Shown here piece after piece: positions 53,643-63,026 of a DNA stretch of 64,000 nucleotides (positions within the stretch are counted from its first letter, which is position 1; each line of letters starts with the position of its first letter). Both the position numbers and the translations under genes were made by a program. The DNA is from Ohtaekwangia koreensis (GTDB taxonomy: Bacteria > Bacteroidota > Bacteroidia > Cytophagales > Cyclobacteriaceae): assembly GCF_900167975.1 (NCBI RefSeq), contig NZ_FUZU01000001.1, positions 2,751,331 through 2,815,330 on the forward strand, written 5' to 3'. Under the pieces are notes generated by a model. It ran no database searches. It was not told the origin of the DNA and was given only the letters and a program-made list of their open reading frames with translations.

Positions 53643-54413
53643 TTATCGGTCAAGCCATCGTTTTAATTCATGAACGCGCTCGCGGCTTACCACCAACGCG
53701 TGCTCACAGGGCTGGTGAAGCCGCACTTCCAATTTTACACTGATCAATCCCTTCAGTTCATGCACGGCATCAAAATTTACTATATATTTTCTGCTGATCC
53801 GAAAGAAGTGATCAGGGTTGAGCATCTCCTCCAACTCTTCCAGTGTGTGATCGATGAGTGCTTTCTTCCCATCGCTCTTTCCAACGAGATAAGCATTTTT
53901 TCCATCGGCGAAAAAGTATGCAACGGTATCGATAGGCTTATACTGTAGTTTGTTGCCGGATTTGATCAGCAGCCTTTGCTTGAATTTGCTGTTTGCACTA
54001 CCTACAATTTCTTTTAGTGTTCTGATATCTGATTCTGTTAATTCCGGGCGGTTTGGCTGATATACCTTTCGCAACTTTTCCATTGCCGAATGTAGCTCTG
54101 CTGGTTGGATAGGTTTGAGCAGGTAATCTATACTATATTGTTTGAATGCTTGCAAGGTATATTGATCGTATGCCGTTGTGAATATGATCGGTGATTCTAT
54201 TTGAATTTTGTCGAATATTTCAAAACTCTTTCCATCGGCCAGCTGAATGTCCATGAACACTATATCAGGCTGCTTGCCCGTAGAAAAATAAGAAACAACA
54301 TCCTGAACGGAGTCCATGCGTTGTACCACTTTAATGGATGGATCGCAGTCTTTGATCAGACGTGTTAATCGTTCAGCAGCCTCTACTTCATCTTCAATAA
54401 TGCATGCTTCCAT
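53643..54413 (-). CDS. LytTR-family response regulator
   Basis: 256 residues from MEACIIEDE at 54413; the longer frame to 54461 would overlap the kinase gene. Receiver domain (about 1-118) with acidic pair EDE, phospho-acceptor Asp in DIVFMDIQLADG, Thr in IIFTTAYDQYTL and Lys in YLLKPI; LytTR DNA-binding domain (about 150-256; LLIKSGNKLQYKPIDTVAYFFADGKNAYLV ... HFFRISRKYIVNFDAV). It starts 1 base after the stop of the kinase gene and is clearly its partner. Targets unknown. Confidence 0.92.
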   Translation of the reverse strand: MEACIIEDEVEAAERLTRLIKDCDPSIKVVQRMDSVQDVVSYFSTGKQPDIVFMDIQLADGKSFEIFDKIQIESPIIFTTAYDQYTLQAFKQYSIDYLLKPIQPAELHSAMEKLRKVYQPNRPELTESDIRTLKEIVGSANSKFKQRLLIKSGNKLQYKPIDTVAYFFADGKNAYLVGKSDGKKALIDHTLEELEEMLNPDHFFRISRKYIVNFDAVHELKGLISVKLEVRLHQPCEHALVVSRERVHELKRWLDR

Positions 54414-54414
54414 T

Positions 54415-55443
54415 TCATGTGTGGTCAACCTGGACGAGGGGTACTTTAACAATGAATTCATTTTTAGTTTTTGTTATCTCTACCGGTTTGGTACTTAAAA
54501 ATTCGTAACGCTTCTTGATATTCTTCAGACCTACGTAGGCTGATGCCTCCTTCACCTTTTTCTCTTGCAGGTTGTTAGCAACAGTAATAGACCCGTTCAT
54601 AGAGGTAATGTTAATTCTGAGAGGCGATTTTCCTGAAACTATATTATGCTTGATCGCATTTTCGATCAGCATCTGCAGTGTGGCCGGTGCTATGTGAAAC
54701 TTGTCTGCATCGGTGGTGATGTGCTTTGAAATGGATATATTTTCACCGAAGCGTATTTTCAGGAGGTATACATATGAATCGATGAATTCAAGTTCTTCCT
54801 GAAGCGATACAATCTTGCGCTCCTGGCTATATAACAAGTATCGGTATACATTGGAAAGCTGTGCAATAAATCTTGCCGAAGTATCGGCATCTTTATATAC
54901 CAGGTTTGAAAGTGCATTGAGACAATTGAATAGAAAATGCGGATTGATCTGATTGCGCAACGCCTCGAACCTGGCTTCGATGCTATCTTTTTTAAACTGC
55001 TCGGCCCGTACTTCCGCGTCCCGGGATTTTTGCAGAAAGAAATATATAGCATTGATGCAGTTAAGAAAAAGATTTACCCGGAAGGCAAAAGCCACCATAA
55101 GTTTATAGTGCTCTATGCTCCAGGCGGAGTCGTGTCCTAACGCGATATATGCGGTGCCTAGTCCTGTTAGCGCTGCTATAACCGCGTTAAGTTGACTAAG
55201 TAAAAAAAGAATAACGAGTGGGTGTATTTTTTCTCCCGCAAGTCCGCGAAGTTTATGCAGGTTGTTTTCAACCAGACGGTTGAGTTCCCAGGTAACGATG
55301 ATCACCTGCAGCAATAACAGGAACAAGAAGCTTGTCGGGACAGAAAACTCAAACAGTTTGTCGCCAACTACCCAAAGAATGTTTACCAGGGAATAGGCCG
55401 CCAGTAGTATGACAAACACGTACCTGTATTTACTCCGAAACAT
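54415..55443 (-). CDS. LytS-type sensor histidine kinase
   Basis: 342 residues: four N-terminal membrane helices (about 8-130), then the His_kinase domain with RNQINPHFLFNCLNAL (phospho-acceptor His, about 170), YLLYSQERKIVSLQEELEFIDSYVYLLKIRFG and the HATPase segment with LQMLIENAIKHNI. This is the compact LytS/YehU type found with LytTR regulators in Bacteroidota. The response regulator begins directly after its stop. There is no large periplasmic domain, so sensing is probably within the membrane. Confidence 0.92.
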   Translation of the reverse strand: MFRSKYRYVFVILLAAYSLVNILWVVGDKLFEFSVPTSFLFLLLLQVIIVTWELNRLVENNLHKLRGLAGEKIHPLVILFLLSQLNAVIAALTGLGTAYIALGHDSAWSIEHYKLMVAFAFRVNLFLNCINAIYFFLQKSRDAEVRAEQFKKDSIEARFEALRNQINPHFLFNCLNALSNLVYKDADTSARFIAQLSNVYRYLLYSQERKIVSLQEELEFIDSYVYLLKIRFGENISISKHITTDADKFHIAPATLQMLIENAIKHNIVSGKSPLRINITSMNGSITVANNLQEKKVKEASAYVGLKNIKKRYEFLSTKPVEITKTKNEFIVKVPLVQVDHT

Positions 55444-55490
55444 GATCTGGCGAGATTTTAAGTATATAGTCTACTGGGCAGGGAACAAAA

Positions 55491-55522
55491 AGGTCCATAC
55501 GTGCTAAACACGGTATGGACCT
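55491..55522 (-). terminator. Rho-independent terminator of the FAS1 gene
   Basis: aggtccatac(gtg) pairs with (cac)ggtatggacct over a 5-base loop; on the minus strand a T-run follows. It lies 15 bases after the stop of the leftward FAS1 gene. Confidence 0.85.
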
Positions 55523-55536
55523 GATTGTTTATTTTT

Positions 55537-56964
55537 TTAGTCCGGAAGGAGCACCCGATCGATGGTATGAATTACACCATTGGTGGCCAACACATTTAAC
55601 AATGCTGTGTTGGTGCTAAGGTTAGCAACATTTCCGCTTCCATCTGTGACGGTTTTATTCGTGGCACTAACCGTAACGTTACCGTTGAGCGTAGCTACAC
55701 TGCCATTGGTAAGATCAGTTGAGAATACCCGCGCAGCTACCACATGATGTTGCAGCACAGCAGTGAGTGTGGCGAGTGGTATATCGTTTATACCTTCAAC
55801 ATCTAATCCAATATATAGTTGTTGAAAGGCTGCATCGGTTGGTGCAAATACAGTAAGGTTGGCGTCACCGTTGCTCACGGCAGCAAGTAAGTCAGTGTCT
55901 GTGCCGCTGGTTCGGGCAAGTGCTGCTACCAACTGCGTAAACTGCGGAGTGCTGGCTGTAGAGAGATCGGTCGCTATACCGGCGATAGTTTTTGCGGGCG
56001 GAATGAGTGTGCGATCGATAACATGTACTACACCGTTAGAGCCCGCTATGTCGGTGGCAGTAACTTTCGATGTTCCATTAATAAATACACCATTCGCCCC
56101 GTTGTTGCTAAGGTAGAACTCGCCTCCCAGGGTGACGATGGCTGCGCTTCCGGACGGAAGCTCCGCAGCACGCACTTCGTCATCAATAACATGGTAGGTA
56201 AGCACTGCGTCTAATGTTGCCTTATCAGGCAGTGTGGTAATTCCTGCTGCTGTGAAGGCTGCGTTTGTAGGAGCAAACAAGGTGAGTTTCTTATTCGATG
56301 GCCCGTTGCCGAGTAGTGTAGTGAGTATAGAAGGATCGGCAGCTTGAACCGCAGCGATAAGCGTTGTAAAATTTTTATTGAAATAAGCTGGCGCTACGAT
56401 GGTGCCTACAATTGGTTTGACAGAAGGCGGCACAAGGACCGCATCGATTACGTGAATCACTCCGTTTGTTGCTTCTATATCTGCAGTTGTTACATTCACA
56501 GTGCTGTTGAGTTTAACACCTCCGGTTACAGTTACACGAATGTCTTCACCGTTGGCCGCTTCAATATCTCCATTGGCGAGTTGAGTAGATTTTACGGCGC
56601 CAGAAGTTATTACGTGGTATTGAAGTATATTCTTAAGCACATCTTCGGGTACATCATTAATGCTGCTCTGACCTATTGCCGACAATAAGTTGTTGAATGC
56701 CGTATTGGTCGGTGCGAACACGGTATATTTTCCATTGCCACTCAGTGTGCTTACCAGATCAGGATACTTTGATAGTGCCGCCAGAAGGGAGGAAAGATCA
56801 CTGTTGCCCTGGGCAATCTCCACAATTGTCTGGGAAGGCTGCGAAGGCGAATCGTCATCATCATCACAACCCGAAATAAATATCAGCGACATCGCCAATA
56901 CTATTGTCATTGTCAACCTGCTGAAGGTTGAGCGTAGTACATGTTTTTGAATGTTGAATTTCAT
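55537..56964 (-). CDS. Lipoprotein with three fasciclin (FAS1) domains
   Basis: 475 residues from MKFNIQKHVL (the frame extends to 57042). Lipobox FISGC (Cys near 34) followed by DDDDD, which favours surface localisation. Three FAS1 repeats of about 135 residues each: TIVEIAQGNSDLSSLLAAL, NKNFTTLIAAVQAADPSILTTLLG and STPQFTQLVAALARTSGTDTDLLAAV, each with the TVFAPTNxAF-type H1 box and the YHVIxxxV and NGVIHVID boxes. FAS1 domains mediate adhesion or polysaccharide binding. Single gene with its own terminator, divergent to the SDR gene at 57419. Confidence 0.9.
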   Translation of the reverse strand: MKFNIQKHVLRSTFSRLTMTIVLAMSLIFISGCDDDDDSPSQPSQTIVEIAQGNSDLSSLLAALSKYPDLVSTLSGNGKYTVFAPTNTAFNNLLSAIGQSSINDVPEDVLKNILQYHVITSGAVKSTQLANGDIEAANGEDIRVTVTGGVKLNSTVNVTTADIEATNGVIHVIDAVLVPPSVKPIVGTIVAPAYFNKNFTTLIAAVQAADPSILTTLLGNGPSNKKLTLFAPTNAAFTAAGITTLPDKATLDAVLTYHVIDDEVRAAELPSGSAAIVTLGGEFYLSNNGANGVFINGTSKVTATDIAGSNGVVHVIDRTLIPPAKTIAGIATDLSTASTPQFTQLVAALARTSGTDTDLLAAVSNGDANLTVFAPTDAAFQQLYIGLDVEGINDIPLATLTAVLQHHVVAARVFSTDLTNGSVATLNGNVTVSATNKTVTDGSGNVANLSTNTALLNVLATNGVIHTIDRVLLPD

Positions 56965-57418
56965 ACGTGTTAATATGGGTTTTGTTTTATTCGATGATGT
57001 AGAAACCAATGACATGGTATTTTGATTAGCGCTGTAGAGCATGCAAACACAACGTAGCGCGTGAACTGCAATCTTTCGGGAGTGAATTGAATGTCGGCAG
57101 ACGGGGCAGGGGACCAGACTTGCTTTTGATACCCATTCTCAACGCATTCTTTATCCGGCGGACATGATCTTTACACATCTGTCGCCATTCATAATTCTAG
57201 TATGCGTTCCGGAGTCTGATATAGTTCAAGCTGCCCGTTATGTAGGTTTCATTCTCGCCCTATAAGAAAACAAAAAGGACAAGTAAAGATTTATTCAGTG
57301 CTGTCAAATCCACATCATTGTTTCGGCTACAACGATCATTGATTTAGCAACATACACCGTACTTACAGAGCCCACCTTTGTATTGTAATTAATTCAACAA
57401 CAAAAACTTTACAACACA
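56965..57418. other. Divergent intergenic region FAS1/SDR
   Basis: 454 bases without a supported gene. Promoters for both flanking genes should lie here; no clear TAnnTTTG box or repeat was found by eye. Confidence 0.35.
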
Positions 57419-58255
57419 ATGAGCACTAAAAAAGTATGGTTTGTAACCGGAGCATCTAAGGGACTCGGTCTTACACTTGTTAAAAGACTTTTGAACGAAG
57501 GCTATCGCGTAGCGGCAACATCAAGAACAGCAGACGCGATGAGAAGTGATGTGGGGCCCTCTGCAAATTTTCTCCCCTTGGAAGCAGATGTGGTAAATGA
57601 GAAAAGCATCAGTCTTGCTATTGCCAAAACGCTTGCGACTTTCGGAAGTATAGATATAGTGGTAAACAATGCCGGCTACGGTCAATTGGGGACAATCGAG
57701 GAGCTTACCGATAAAGAGTCTCGTGAGAACTTTGATGCCAACGTATTTGGTGTACTGAACGTGATCAGGAACGTGATGCCTCATTTCCGTGAAAAGAAAT
57801 CAGGACACATTATTAACGTATCATCCATCGCTGGTTTCCTCGGAGCGTTTCCGGGCTGGGGCGTTTATAACGCGACCAAGTTTGCAGTTGCAGGATTAAC
57901 AGAAGCTTTGTCGGCCGAGGTGAAGTCACTCGGAGTGTCTGCTACCATTGTATATCCTGGTTACTTTAAGACTAATTTTCTCCTCAAGGGATCGTTGCGA
58001 TTCGCTGCTAATCCAATCGCTGACTACAAGGAGGCTCGCGAACTTGACGAGATGCATCTTGAAAAAATTCCAGGCAATCAACCGGGTGATCCTGAAAAAG
58101 GAGCGCTTGCGTTGATTACATTAGCAGAGAGCCAGAATCCTCCATTGCATTTCTTTATGGGAAGTGATTCATTTGGAATGGCAAACACAAAAATTGATAT
58201 ATTGAATAACGAACTCACGGCCAACGAGGTTTTGAGCAAGTCAACAGATTACTGA
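57419..58255 (+). CDS. Short-chain dehydrogenase/reductase (SDR), copy 2
   Basis: 278 residues, classical SDR: TGASKGLG (about 10-17), NNAGYG (about 81), Ser in NVSSIAG and YNATK (about 148-152). TSR after strand 2 suggests NADPH preference. Same subgroup as the SDR at 41873 (shared NAGYG, EEL, ANVFGVL/TNVLGSL layout) and likewise followed by an AraC gene. Substrate unknown. Confidence 0.9.
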   Translation: MSTKKVWFVTGASKGLGLTLVKRLLNEGYRVAATSRTADAMRSDVGPSANFLPLEADVVNEKSISLAIAKTLATFGSIDIVVNNAGYGQLGTIEELTDKESRENFDANVFGVLNVIRNVMPHFREKKSGHIINVSSIAGFLGAFPGWGVYNATKFAVAGLTEALSAEVKSLGVSATIVYPGYFKTNFLLKGSLRFAANPIADYKEARELDEMHLEKIPGNQPGDPEKGALALITLAESQNPPLHFFMGSDSFGMANTKIDILNNELTANEVLSKSTDY

Positions 58256-58264
58256 ACTATAAAA

Positions 58265-58295
58265 AGAGGTGGAACTATACTATAGTTCTACCTCT
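58265..58295 (+). terminator. Hairpin between SDR and AraC genes
   Basis: agaggtggaactata pairs with tatagttctacctct (one mismatch), an almost loopless 15-base stem 10 bases after the SDR stop and 9 bases before the AraC start. It could terminate the SDR transcript, or mask the AraC translation start. Confidence 0.55.
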
Positions 58296-58303
58296 ATATA
58301 TGT

Positions 58304-59221
58304 ATGGAACCTAAGAACATTTATACTTTCAATACCATCAGTGAATTTCACAAAATGAGCGGCTTGCCAAAACCGGAACATCCGCTGGTGAGCCTGGTAG
58401 ATTATAGCTTGGTTGAGTACCAGACCACCAAGAATGAAATCAGCTGGGTGCAAAACTTTTATTCTGTTGGACTGAAAAGAAATATTCAGGGTAAATTTCG
58501 CTATGGTCAGCAAAAGTATGATTTCGATGAGGGATTGATGTCGTTTGTCGCACCGGGACAAGTGGTGCATTTTACGGTTGAGACACCCAAAGTAAAACCA
58601 ACCGGTATACTTCTGTTTATACATCCCGAGTTCTTATGGAATACGCCTTTGGCGAAGGATATAAAGCAGTATGAATTCTTCGGGTACTCGGTGAATGAAG
58701 CATTGTTCATGTCGGAGAAGGAAGAAACGATTATTACCGAGTTGATGCAGAATATTCAGCGGGAGTATCACAATAACATTGACAAGTTCAGTCACAACAT
58801 TATCATTTCTCAGATACAGCTTCTGCTAAACTATTGCGAACGCTTTTATCAACGACAATTCATAACGCGCAAGAAAAGCAGTCATCAGGTTCTAGAGCGA
58901 TTAGAAAAAGTTCTTAACGACTGGTTTAATAGTGCGGACTTGACTGAGAAAGGTTTACCCACTGCGCAGCAGATTGCAGAAGTTTTAAATATTTCACCAA
59001 ATTACCTGGGCAGTTTACTCAAGACGTTAACGGGACAATCAACACAACGTCACATTCATGATAAACTAATTGAAAAAGCGAAAGAGAAATTGTCTACGAC
59101 CAGGTTGTCTGTTAGCGAGATTGCCTTTCAGCTTGGGTTTGAACATTCACAGTCTTTTAACAAACTTTTTAAAAGTAAAACGAGAGTGTCTCCGTTGGAG
59201 TTCAGGAGATCATTCAACTAA
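58304..59221 (+). CDS. AraC-family transcriptional regulator
   Basis: 305 residues. N-terminal sensor domain (YTFNTISEFHKMSGLPKPEHPLVSL, YGQQKYDFDEGLMSFVAPGQ) and C-terminal HTH_18 domain (QQIAEVLNISPNYLGSLLKTLTGQS; VSEIAFQLGFEHSQSFNKLFKSK; SPLEFRRSFN). Clearly paralogous to the regulator at 42751, and in the same position behind an SDR gene. Probably regulates the adjacent SDR. Confidence 0.9.
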   Translation: MEPKNIYTFNTISEFHKMSGLPKPEHPLVSLVDYSLVEYQTTKNEISWVQNFYSVGLKRNIQGKFRYGQQKYDFDEGLMSFVAPGQVVHFTVETPKVKPTGILLFIHPEFLWNTPLAKDIKQYEFFGYSVNEALFMSEKEETIITELMQNIQREYHNNIDKFSHNIIISQIQLLLNYCERFYQRQFITRKKSSHQVLERLEKVLNDWFNSADLTEKGLPTAQQIAEVLNISPNYLGSLLKTLTGQSTQRHIHDKLIEKAKEKLSTTRLSVSEIAFQLGFEHSQSFNKLFKSKTRVSPLEFRRSFN

Positions 59222-59404
59222 AGACTAAACGAGTAATTGTATGTAAGATCGAATACACGATCTTAAATCTTAAGTTGTGAGGGACCCCTTTACTCAAACC
59301 GTTGATGCAATGAAGAGTTTCAAAACGTATACCTGCTTCCGCTGATAACAAAGATCACAGGAATGAGGCTGCATTCCAATGGATGAATATATAACTGTAA
59401 AGAT

Positions 59405-59472
59405 ATTTACTACTAAATTGTAGATAATATGAACGCGGTCATGTATATTTATTCTACAATTTAGTAGTAAAT
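59405..59472. promoter_or_regulatory. Perfect 19-base inverted repeat over the padR start
   Basis: atttactactaaattgtag (59405-59423) is repeated exactly inverted at 59454-59472, 30 bases apart, with the second arm running into the ATG of the PadR gene at 59471. PadR-type regulators bind such dyads, so this is a strong candidate autoregulatory operator; the promoter would lie between the arms. Confidence 0.75.
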
Positions 59473-59809
59473 GATTGAAACACGGCTGGGAGACTTTGAA
59501 GAAGCAATACTTCTTGTAGCGGGTATACTTGACGATGAAGCGTATGCCCTAAAGATTACAGAGGAGTTTAAGCGACAAACAGGCCGCGAAGTATCCATCG
59601 GGGCCGTTCACTCCACGCTTGACCGATTGGAAAAAAAAGGTTTTGTGAAGTCTGCATTAGGTGAGGCTACTGCTGTACGTGGCGGCAAACGTAAACGCAT
59701 ATTTACCATTACAGCGCTCGGCAAGCGTGTGTTGAAAGACGCGATGGATTTCAGAATGTCCCTTTGGAAACAATATCCGCTTTTGGCAGGTAAACTTAAT
59801 TTTAGCTGA
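59471..59809 (+). CDS. PadR-family transcriptional regulator
   Basis: 112 residues, short PadR type: winged helix with DFEEAILLVAGILDDEAYALKITEEFKRQTGREVSIGAVHSTLDRLEKKGFVKS and GGKRKRIFTITALGKRVL. These dimeric repressors respond to small molecules and often control the membrane transporter next to them. It ends 9 bases before the permease gene and is preceded by a perfect inverted repeat that overlaps its own start codon. Confidence 0.92.
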   Translation: MIETRLGDFEEAILLVAGILDDEAYALKITEEFKRQTGREVSIGAVHSTLDRLEKKGFVKSALGEATAVRGGKRKRIFTITALGKRVLKDAMDFRMSLWKQYPLLAGKLNFS

Positions 59810-59818
59810 TAATAAGTC

Positions 59819-62434
59819 GTGCATCAGAAACAAGATATACCACCCAAACTTGCTACGTGGCTGCTGCATCGTTTTTTGCGTGATGACCTCGCCGAAGATG
59901 TAGGTGGTGACCTGGAAGAACGGTTTTCTACGCTGCAAGAAGATCGTTCGAGCCTGCATGCTCAGCTTGACTATTGGTATCAGGTACTGTCCTATATACG
60001 GCCTTTCGCTATTCGTAAGCATTCGCAACAACCCCCACTATATCGCGGTATGTATAAGAATTATTTTACCACTTCGCTGCGCGCCATGAAGAAAAACAAA
60101 CTTCATGCTGCAATCAATATTGCCGGCCTTTCAGTGGGTATGACCGTTGCTATTATTATAGGGCTATGGATCAAAGACGAACTTTCGTATGAGAAACACT
60201 TCGGGAACTATGATAGGATAGGGCTCGTACTGCAAAACGTAACCACCAATGGGCAAGTCGATACATGGTGGTCTGTACCCTGGCCATTGGCTGATGAACT
60301 TCGAAAAAAGTACGGTGATAATTTTACGCATGTGGTGCTTGCAACCGATGCGGAAAATGCTGTTGTTGCTTTCCAGGATAAACGCCTGATGCAATCGGGT
60401 ATATTTGCAGAGCCTGGCTTTGGCGAATTGTTTACCCTGTCGATGCTGCACGGTTCGCGTGATGCGCTGAAAGACATATCATCCGTTCTTATCTCACAGT
60501 CACTTGCCCAAACATACTTCGCCGATAGCAACCCCGTTGGAAAAATAATGACCATCAACACAACGATGACGGTACATGTAGCAGGTGTTTATCGGGATAT
60601 ACCGGAGCAATCCGAATTTAACAGTGTTCATTTTATTGCACCTTGGCAACTGCTCTATAATGAATCAGGATGGATAAAAAATATGTACGAGCCGTGGCGT
60701 CCCAATGCGTTTAGTCTCTACGTTGGACTGGCTGCAAATCGAAATGTTAACGCAGTGTCCGCTATTATTAAAGATGCCAAACTCAAAAACCTGAGTGCCG
60801 AACTTGCCAAAAAGAAACCTGCACTTTTTATACACCCGATGAATGAGTGGCATCTATACTCCCGCTTTAAAGGAGGTTACCAAGTTGGCGGACTGATCAC
60901 ATATGTATGGCTCTTTGCAATGATCGGTGTGTTTGTAGTATTAATGGCGTGTATGAATTTTATGAACCTGAGCACTGCACGTTCGGAGAAACGCGCGAAA
61001 GAAGTGGGCATTCGTAAAACAATTGGTTCCTATCGAAGCCAGTTAATACACCAGTTCTTCAGTGAATCCGTACTAACGGTGCTGATGTCATTTATACTCG
61101 CACTATTGGTGGTTCAGCTTAGTTTACCGGCCTTTAATCTTGTGGCCGGGAAGCGCGCACAATTGCCGTGGGGTGATGTAACGTTATGGCTATACGCCAT
61201 CGGCTCATGTGTGCTCATTGGTTTAATAGCCGGAAGCTATCCTGCGTTATATCTTTCCTCTATTACGCCACTTAAAGCGTTGAAGGGTGGCTTTCGTGCA
61301 TCGAAAGGATCTGCGTGGGCACGAAAGATAATGGTGGTGATGCAGTTTGCGGTATCCGTAACGATGATCATTGGAACTGCCGTGGTCTTCCGGCAGATAC
61401 AGCATGCCAAGAACAGACCGATCGGGTATGAAACCGATGGGCTTATCGCGGTGCAGACAAATTCGAATGAATTTCATAAACATATCGATGCAATAAGAAA
61501 TGAGCTACAGCAGGTACGTGTTATTGTAGATGTAGCAGAGGCCAGTTCGCCAACAACAGAATCGTGGTCGTCAACAAGTGTGATTAAATGGAATGGAAAA
61601 GATCCGGATCTCTCTATTGACTTTTCGAACCTGGGTATTTCTGCCAATTATGGTAAAACCATTGGGTGGGAAATTGCACAAGGCCGCGACTTCAACCGGG
61701 ATATACTTAGCGACTCCAATGCGTTTATTGTGAATGAGACGGCCGCAAACCATATGGGATTTGCTGCGCCTGTAGGAGAAACGGTGTACTGGTATGATGA
61801 GCCGATGAAGGTGGTAGGTGTAGTAAAAGATATAGTTTCAAATTCTCCGTTTGAACCCGTGAAGCCTACATTTTATTTTATTGAACGGAATGCGGGTGGC
61901 TTTGCACTGTTTCGTATAGATCCGGATCAGCCAGCACAGCAGGCATTGTATGCGATCGAGCGCGTGTATAAAAAGTATAATCCAGAAAAAACCTTTACAT
62001 TCCGGTTTGTTGATGAAGCTTACGCGCAGAAGTTTGGTAATGAAGAACGTATCGGTAAACTGGCTGTCATATTTACTTCACTGGCTATCTTTATCAGTTG
62101 CCTGGGTATATTTGGACTCTCATCATTTATAGCTGAGCAACGCACAAAGGAGATTGGTATTCGCAAAGTACACGGTGCTACCGTATTCCAGGTGTGGAAA
62201 ATGGTTTCTACTGATTTTATTATACTCGTGATTATTGCGTGTTGTATTGCCATGCCAGTGGCCTATATGTTAACATCCGCATGGGTAAGCCGCTATAGTT
62301 ACCACACCAGTGTGTCGTGGCTGATACCGGCAATTGCTGCTATAGCCATACTGACTATAACACTGATTACTGTAAGCTGGCACACGGTACAGGCAGCCAG
62401 GATGAATCCGGTGAAAAGTTTACGAACAGAGTGA
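59819..62434 (+). CDS. MacB/FtsX-type ABC permease with N-terminal prefix domain
   Basis: 871 residues from a GTG at 59819. Residues about 1-80 form the permease prefix domain (PPKLATWLLHRFLRDDLAEDVGGDLEERF) typical of PadR-linked Bacteroidota permeases; then a MacB-like periplasmic core twice and two FtsX blocks (helices near 100, 370-480, 520 and 745-860), with KRAKEVGIRKTIGSYR and QRTKEIGIRKVHGAT as the repeated cytoplasmic motif. Such permeases export or mechanotransmit with a separate ATPase; none is encoded next to it, so the ATPase must be elsewhere. Cotranscribed with padR. Confidence 0.92.
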   Translation: MHQKQDIPPKLATWLLHRFLRDDLAEDVGGDLEERFSTLQEDRSSLHAQLDYWYQVLSYIRPFAIRKHSQQPPLYRGMYKNYFTTSLRAMKKNKLHAAINIAGLSVGMTVAIIIGLWIKDELSYEKHFGNYDRIGLVLQNVTTNGQVDTWWSVPWPLADELRKKYGDNFTHVVLATDAENAVVAFQDKRLMQSGIFAEPGFGELFTLSMLHGSRDALKDISSVLISQSLAQTYFADSNPVGKIMTINTTMTVHVAGVYRDIPEQSEFNSVHFIAPWQLLYNESGWIKNMYEPWRPNAFSLYVGLAANRNVNAVSAIIKDAKLKNLSAELAKKKPALFIHPMNEWHLYSRFKGGYQVGGLITYVWLFAMIGVFVVLMACMNFMNLSTARSEKRAKEVGIRKTIGSYRSQLIHQFFSESVLTVLMSFILALLVVQLSLPAFNLVAGKRAQLPWGDVTLWLYAIGSCVLIGLIAGSYPALYLSSITPLKALKGGFRASKGSAWARKIMVVMQFAVSVTMIIGTAVVFRQIQHAKNRPIGYETDGLIAVQTNSNEFHKHIDAIRNELQQVRVIVDVAEASSPTTESWSSTSVIKWNGKDPDLSIDFSNLGISANYGKTIGWEIAQGRDFNRDILSDSNAFIVNETAANHMGFAAPVGETVYWYDEPMKVVGVVKDIVSNSPFEPVKPTFYFIERNAGGFALFRIDPDQPAQQALYAIERVYKKYNPEKTFTFRFVDEAYAQKFGNEERIGKLAVIFTSLAIFISCLGIFGLSSFIAEQRTKEIGIRKVHGATVFQVWKMVSTDFIILVIIACCIAMPVAYMLTSAWVSRYSYHTSVSWLIPAIAAIAILTITLITVSWHTVQAARMNPVKSLRTE

Positions 62435-62545
62435 AGTACTGTTATGGTTAAGACAAGTATTTCATTTGAACGTACGCCTGGCCTGCTGGCTGATGGGTTG
62501 TGATAGCCCCATATATTGAATTGAGAGGAACAAAACGAAGTAAAA

Positions 62546-62942
62546 ATGAAAGTACTTAGAGCGATTTTATCAAAAGGTCCTGATGATTTTGGAGCATGGT
62601 TCGAAAACCTTGATGGAGTATACGGTGCAGGTGCTACAGTCGCTGAGCTAAGAAAGATTTAATCGATGGGTTAAGCGCTCTACGCAAAACATAATGCATC
62701 TGCGCCAACATGGTATAAAAAGCAAGGCTTATAAAGTTGTATACAAGTTCGATGCAGAAGGCGTTCTGAAATACTACCGAGGCATTTTCACTAATGCAGC
62801 TTTAGAACGTATTACAGGAATTAATCAGAGACAGATACAACATTACGCCTTCGGAGCAAAGCGTCCTCGTCCTCAACAATTGAAAAAAATAGAAAATGCT
62901 TTCTACGAACTGGGGCAAGAACTGATTTCAGTTGAACTCTAA
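62546..62942 (+). pseudogene. Frameshifted HicB-like antitoxin
   Basis: The ATG at 62546 opens a 38-codon frame reading MKVLRAILSKGPDDFGAWFENLDGVYGAG, the start of a HicB-type antitoxin fold, stopping at 62662. A +1 frame continues as DLIDGLSALRKT and then stops, and a third frame (from 62694) gives YKVVYKFDAEGVLKYYRGIFT followed by a helix-turn-helix ALERITGINQRQIQHYAFGAKRP ... ELISVEL. Together they rebuild one antitoxin interrupted by two frameshifts. No HicA toxin is adjacent. The C-terminal 82 residues could still be expressed as a DNA-binding fragment. Confidence 0.7.
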
Positions 62943-63026
62943 ATCCTATACGGATAGTCAACGAGGACTGGTAACTTTCGTATAGGCTAGATATCGTATC
63001 TTGGGCGCGTTTGAACGAATTCCTGC

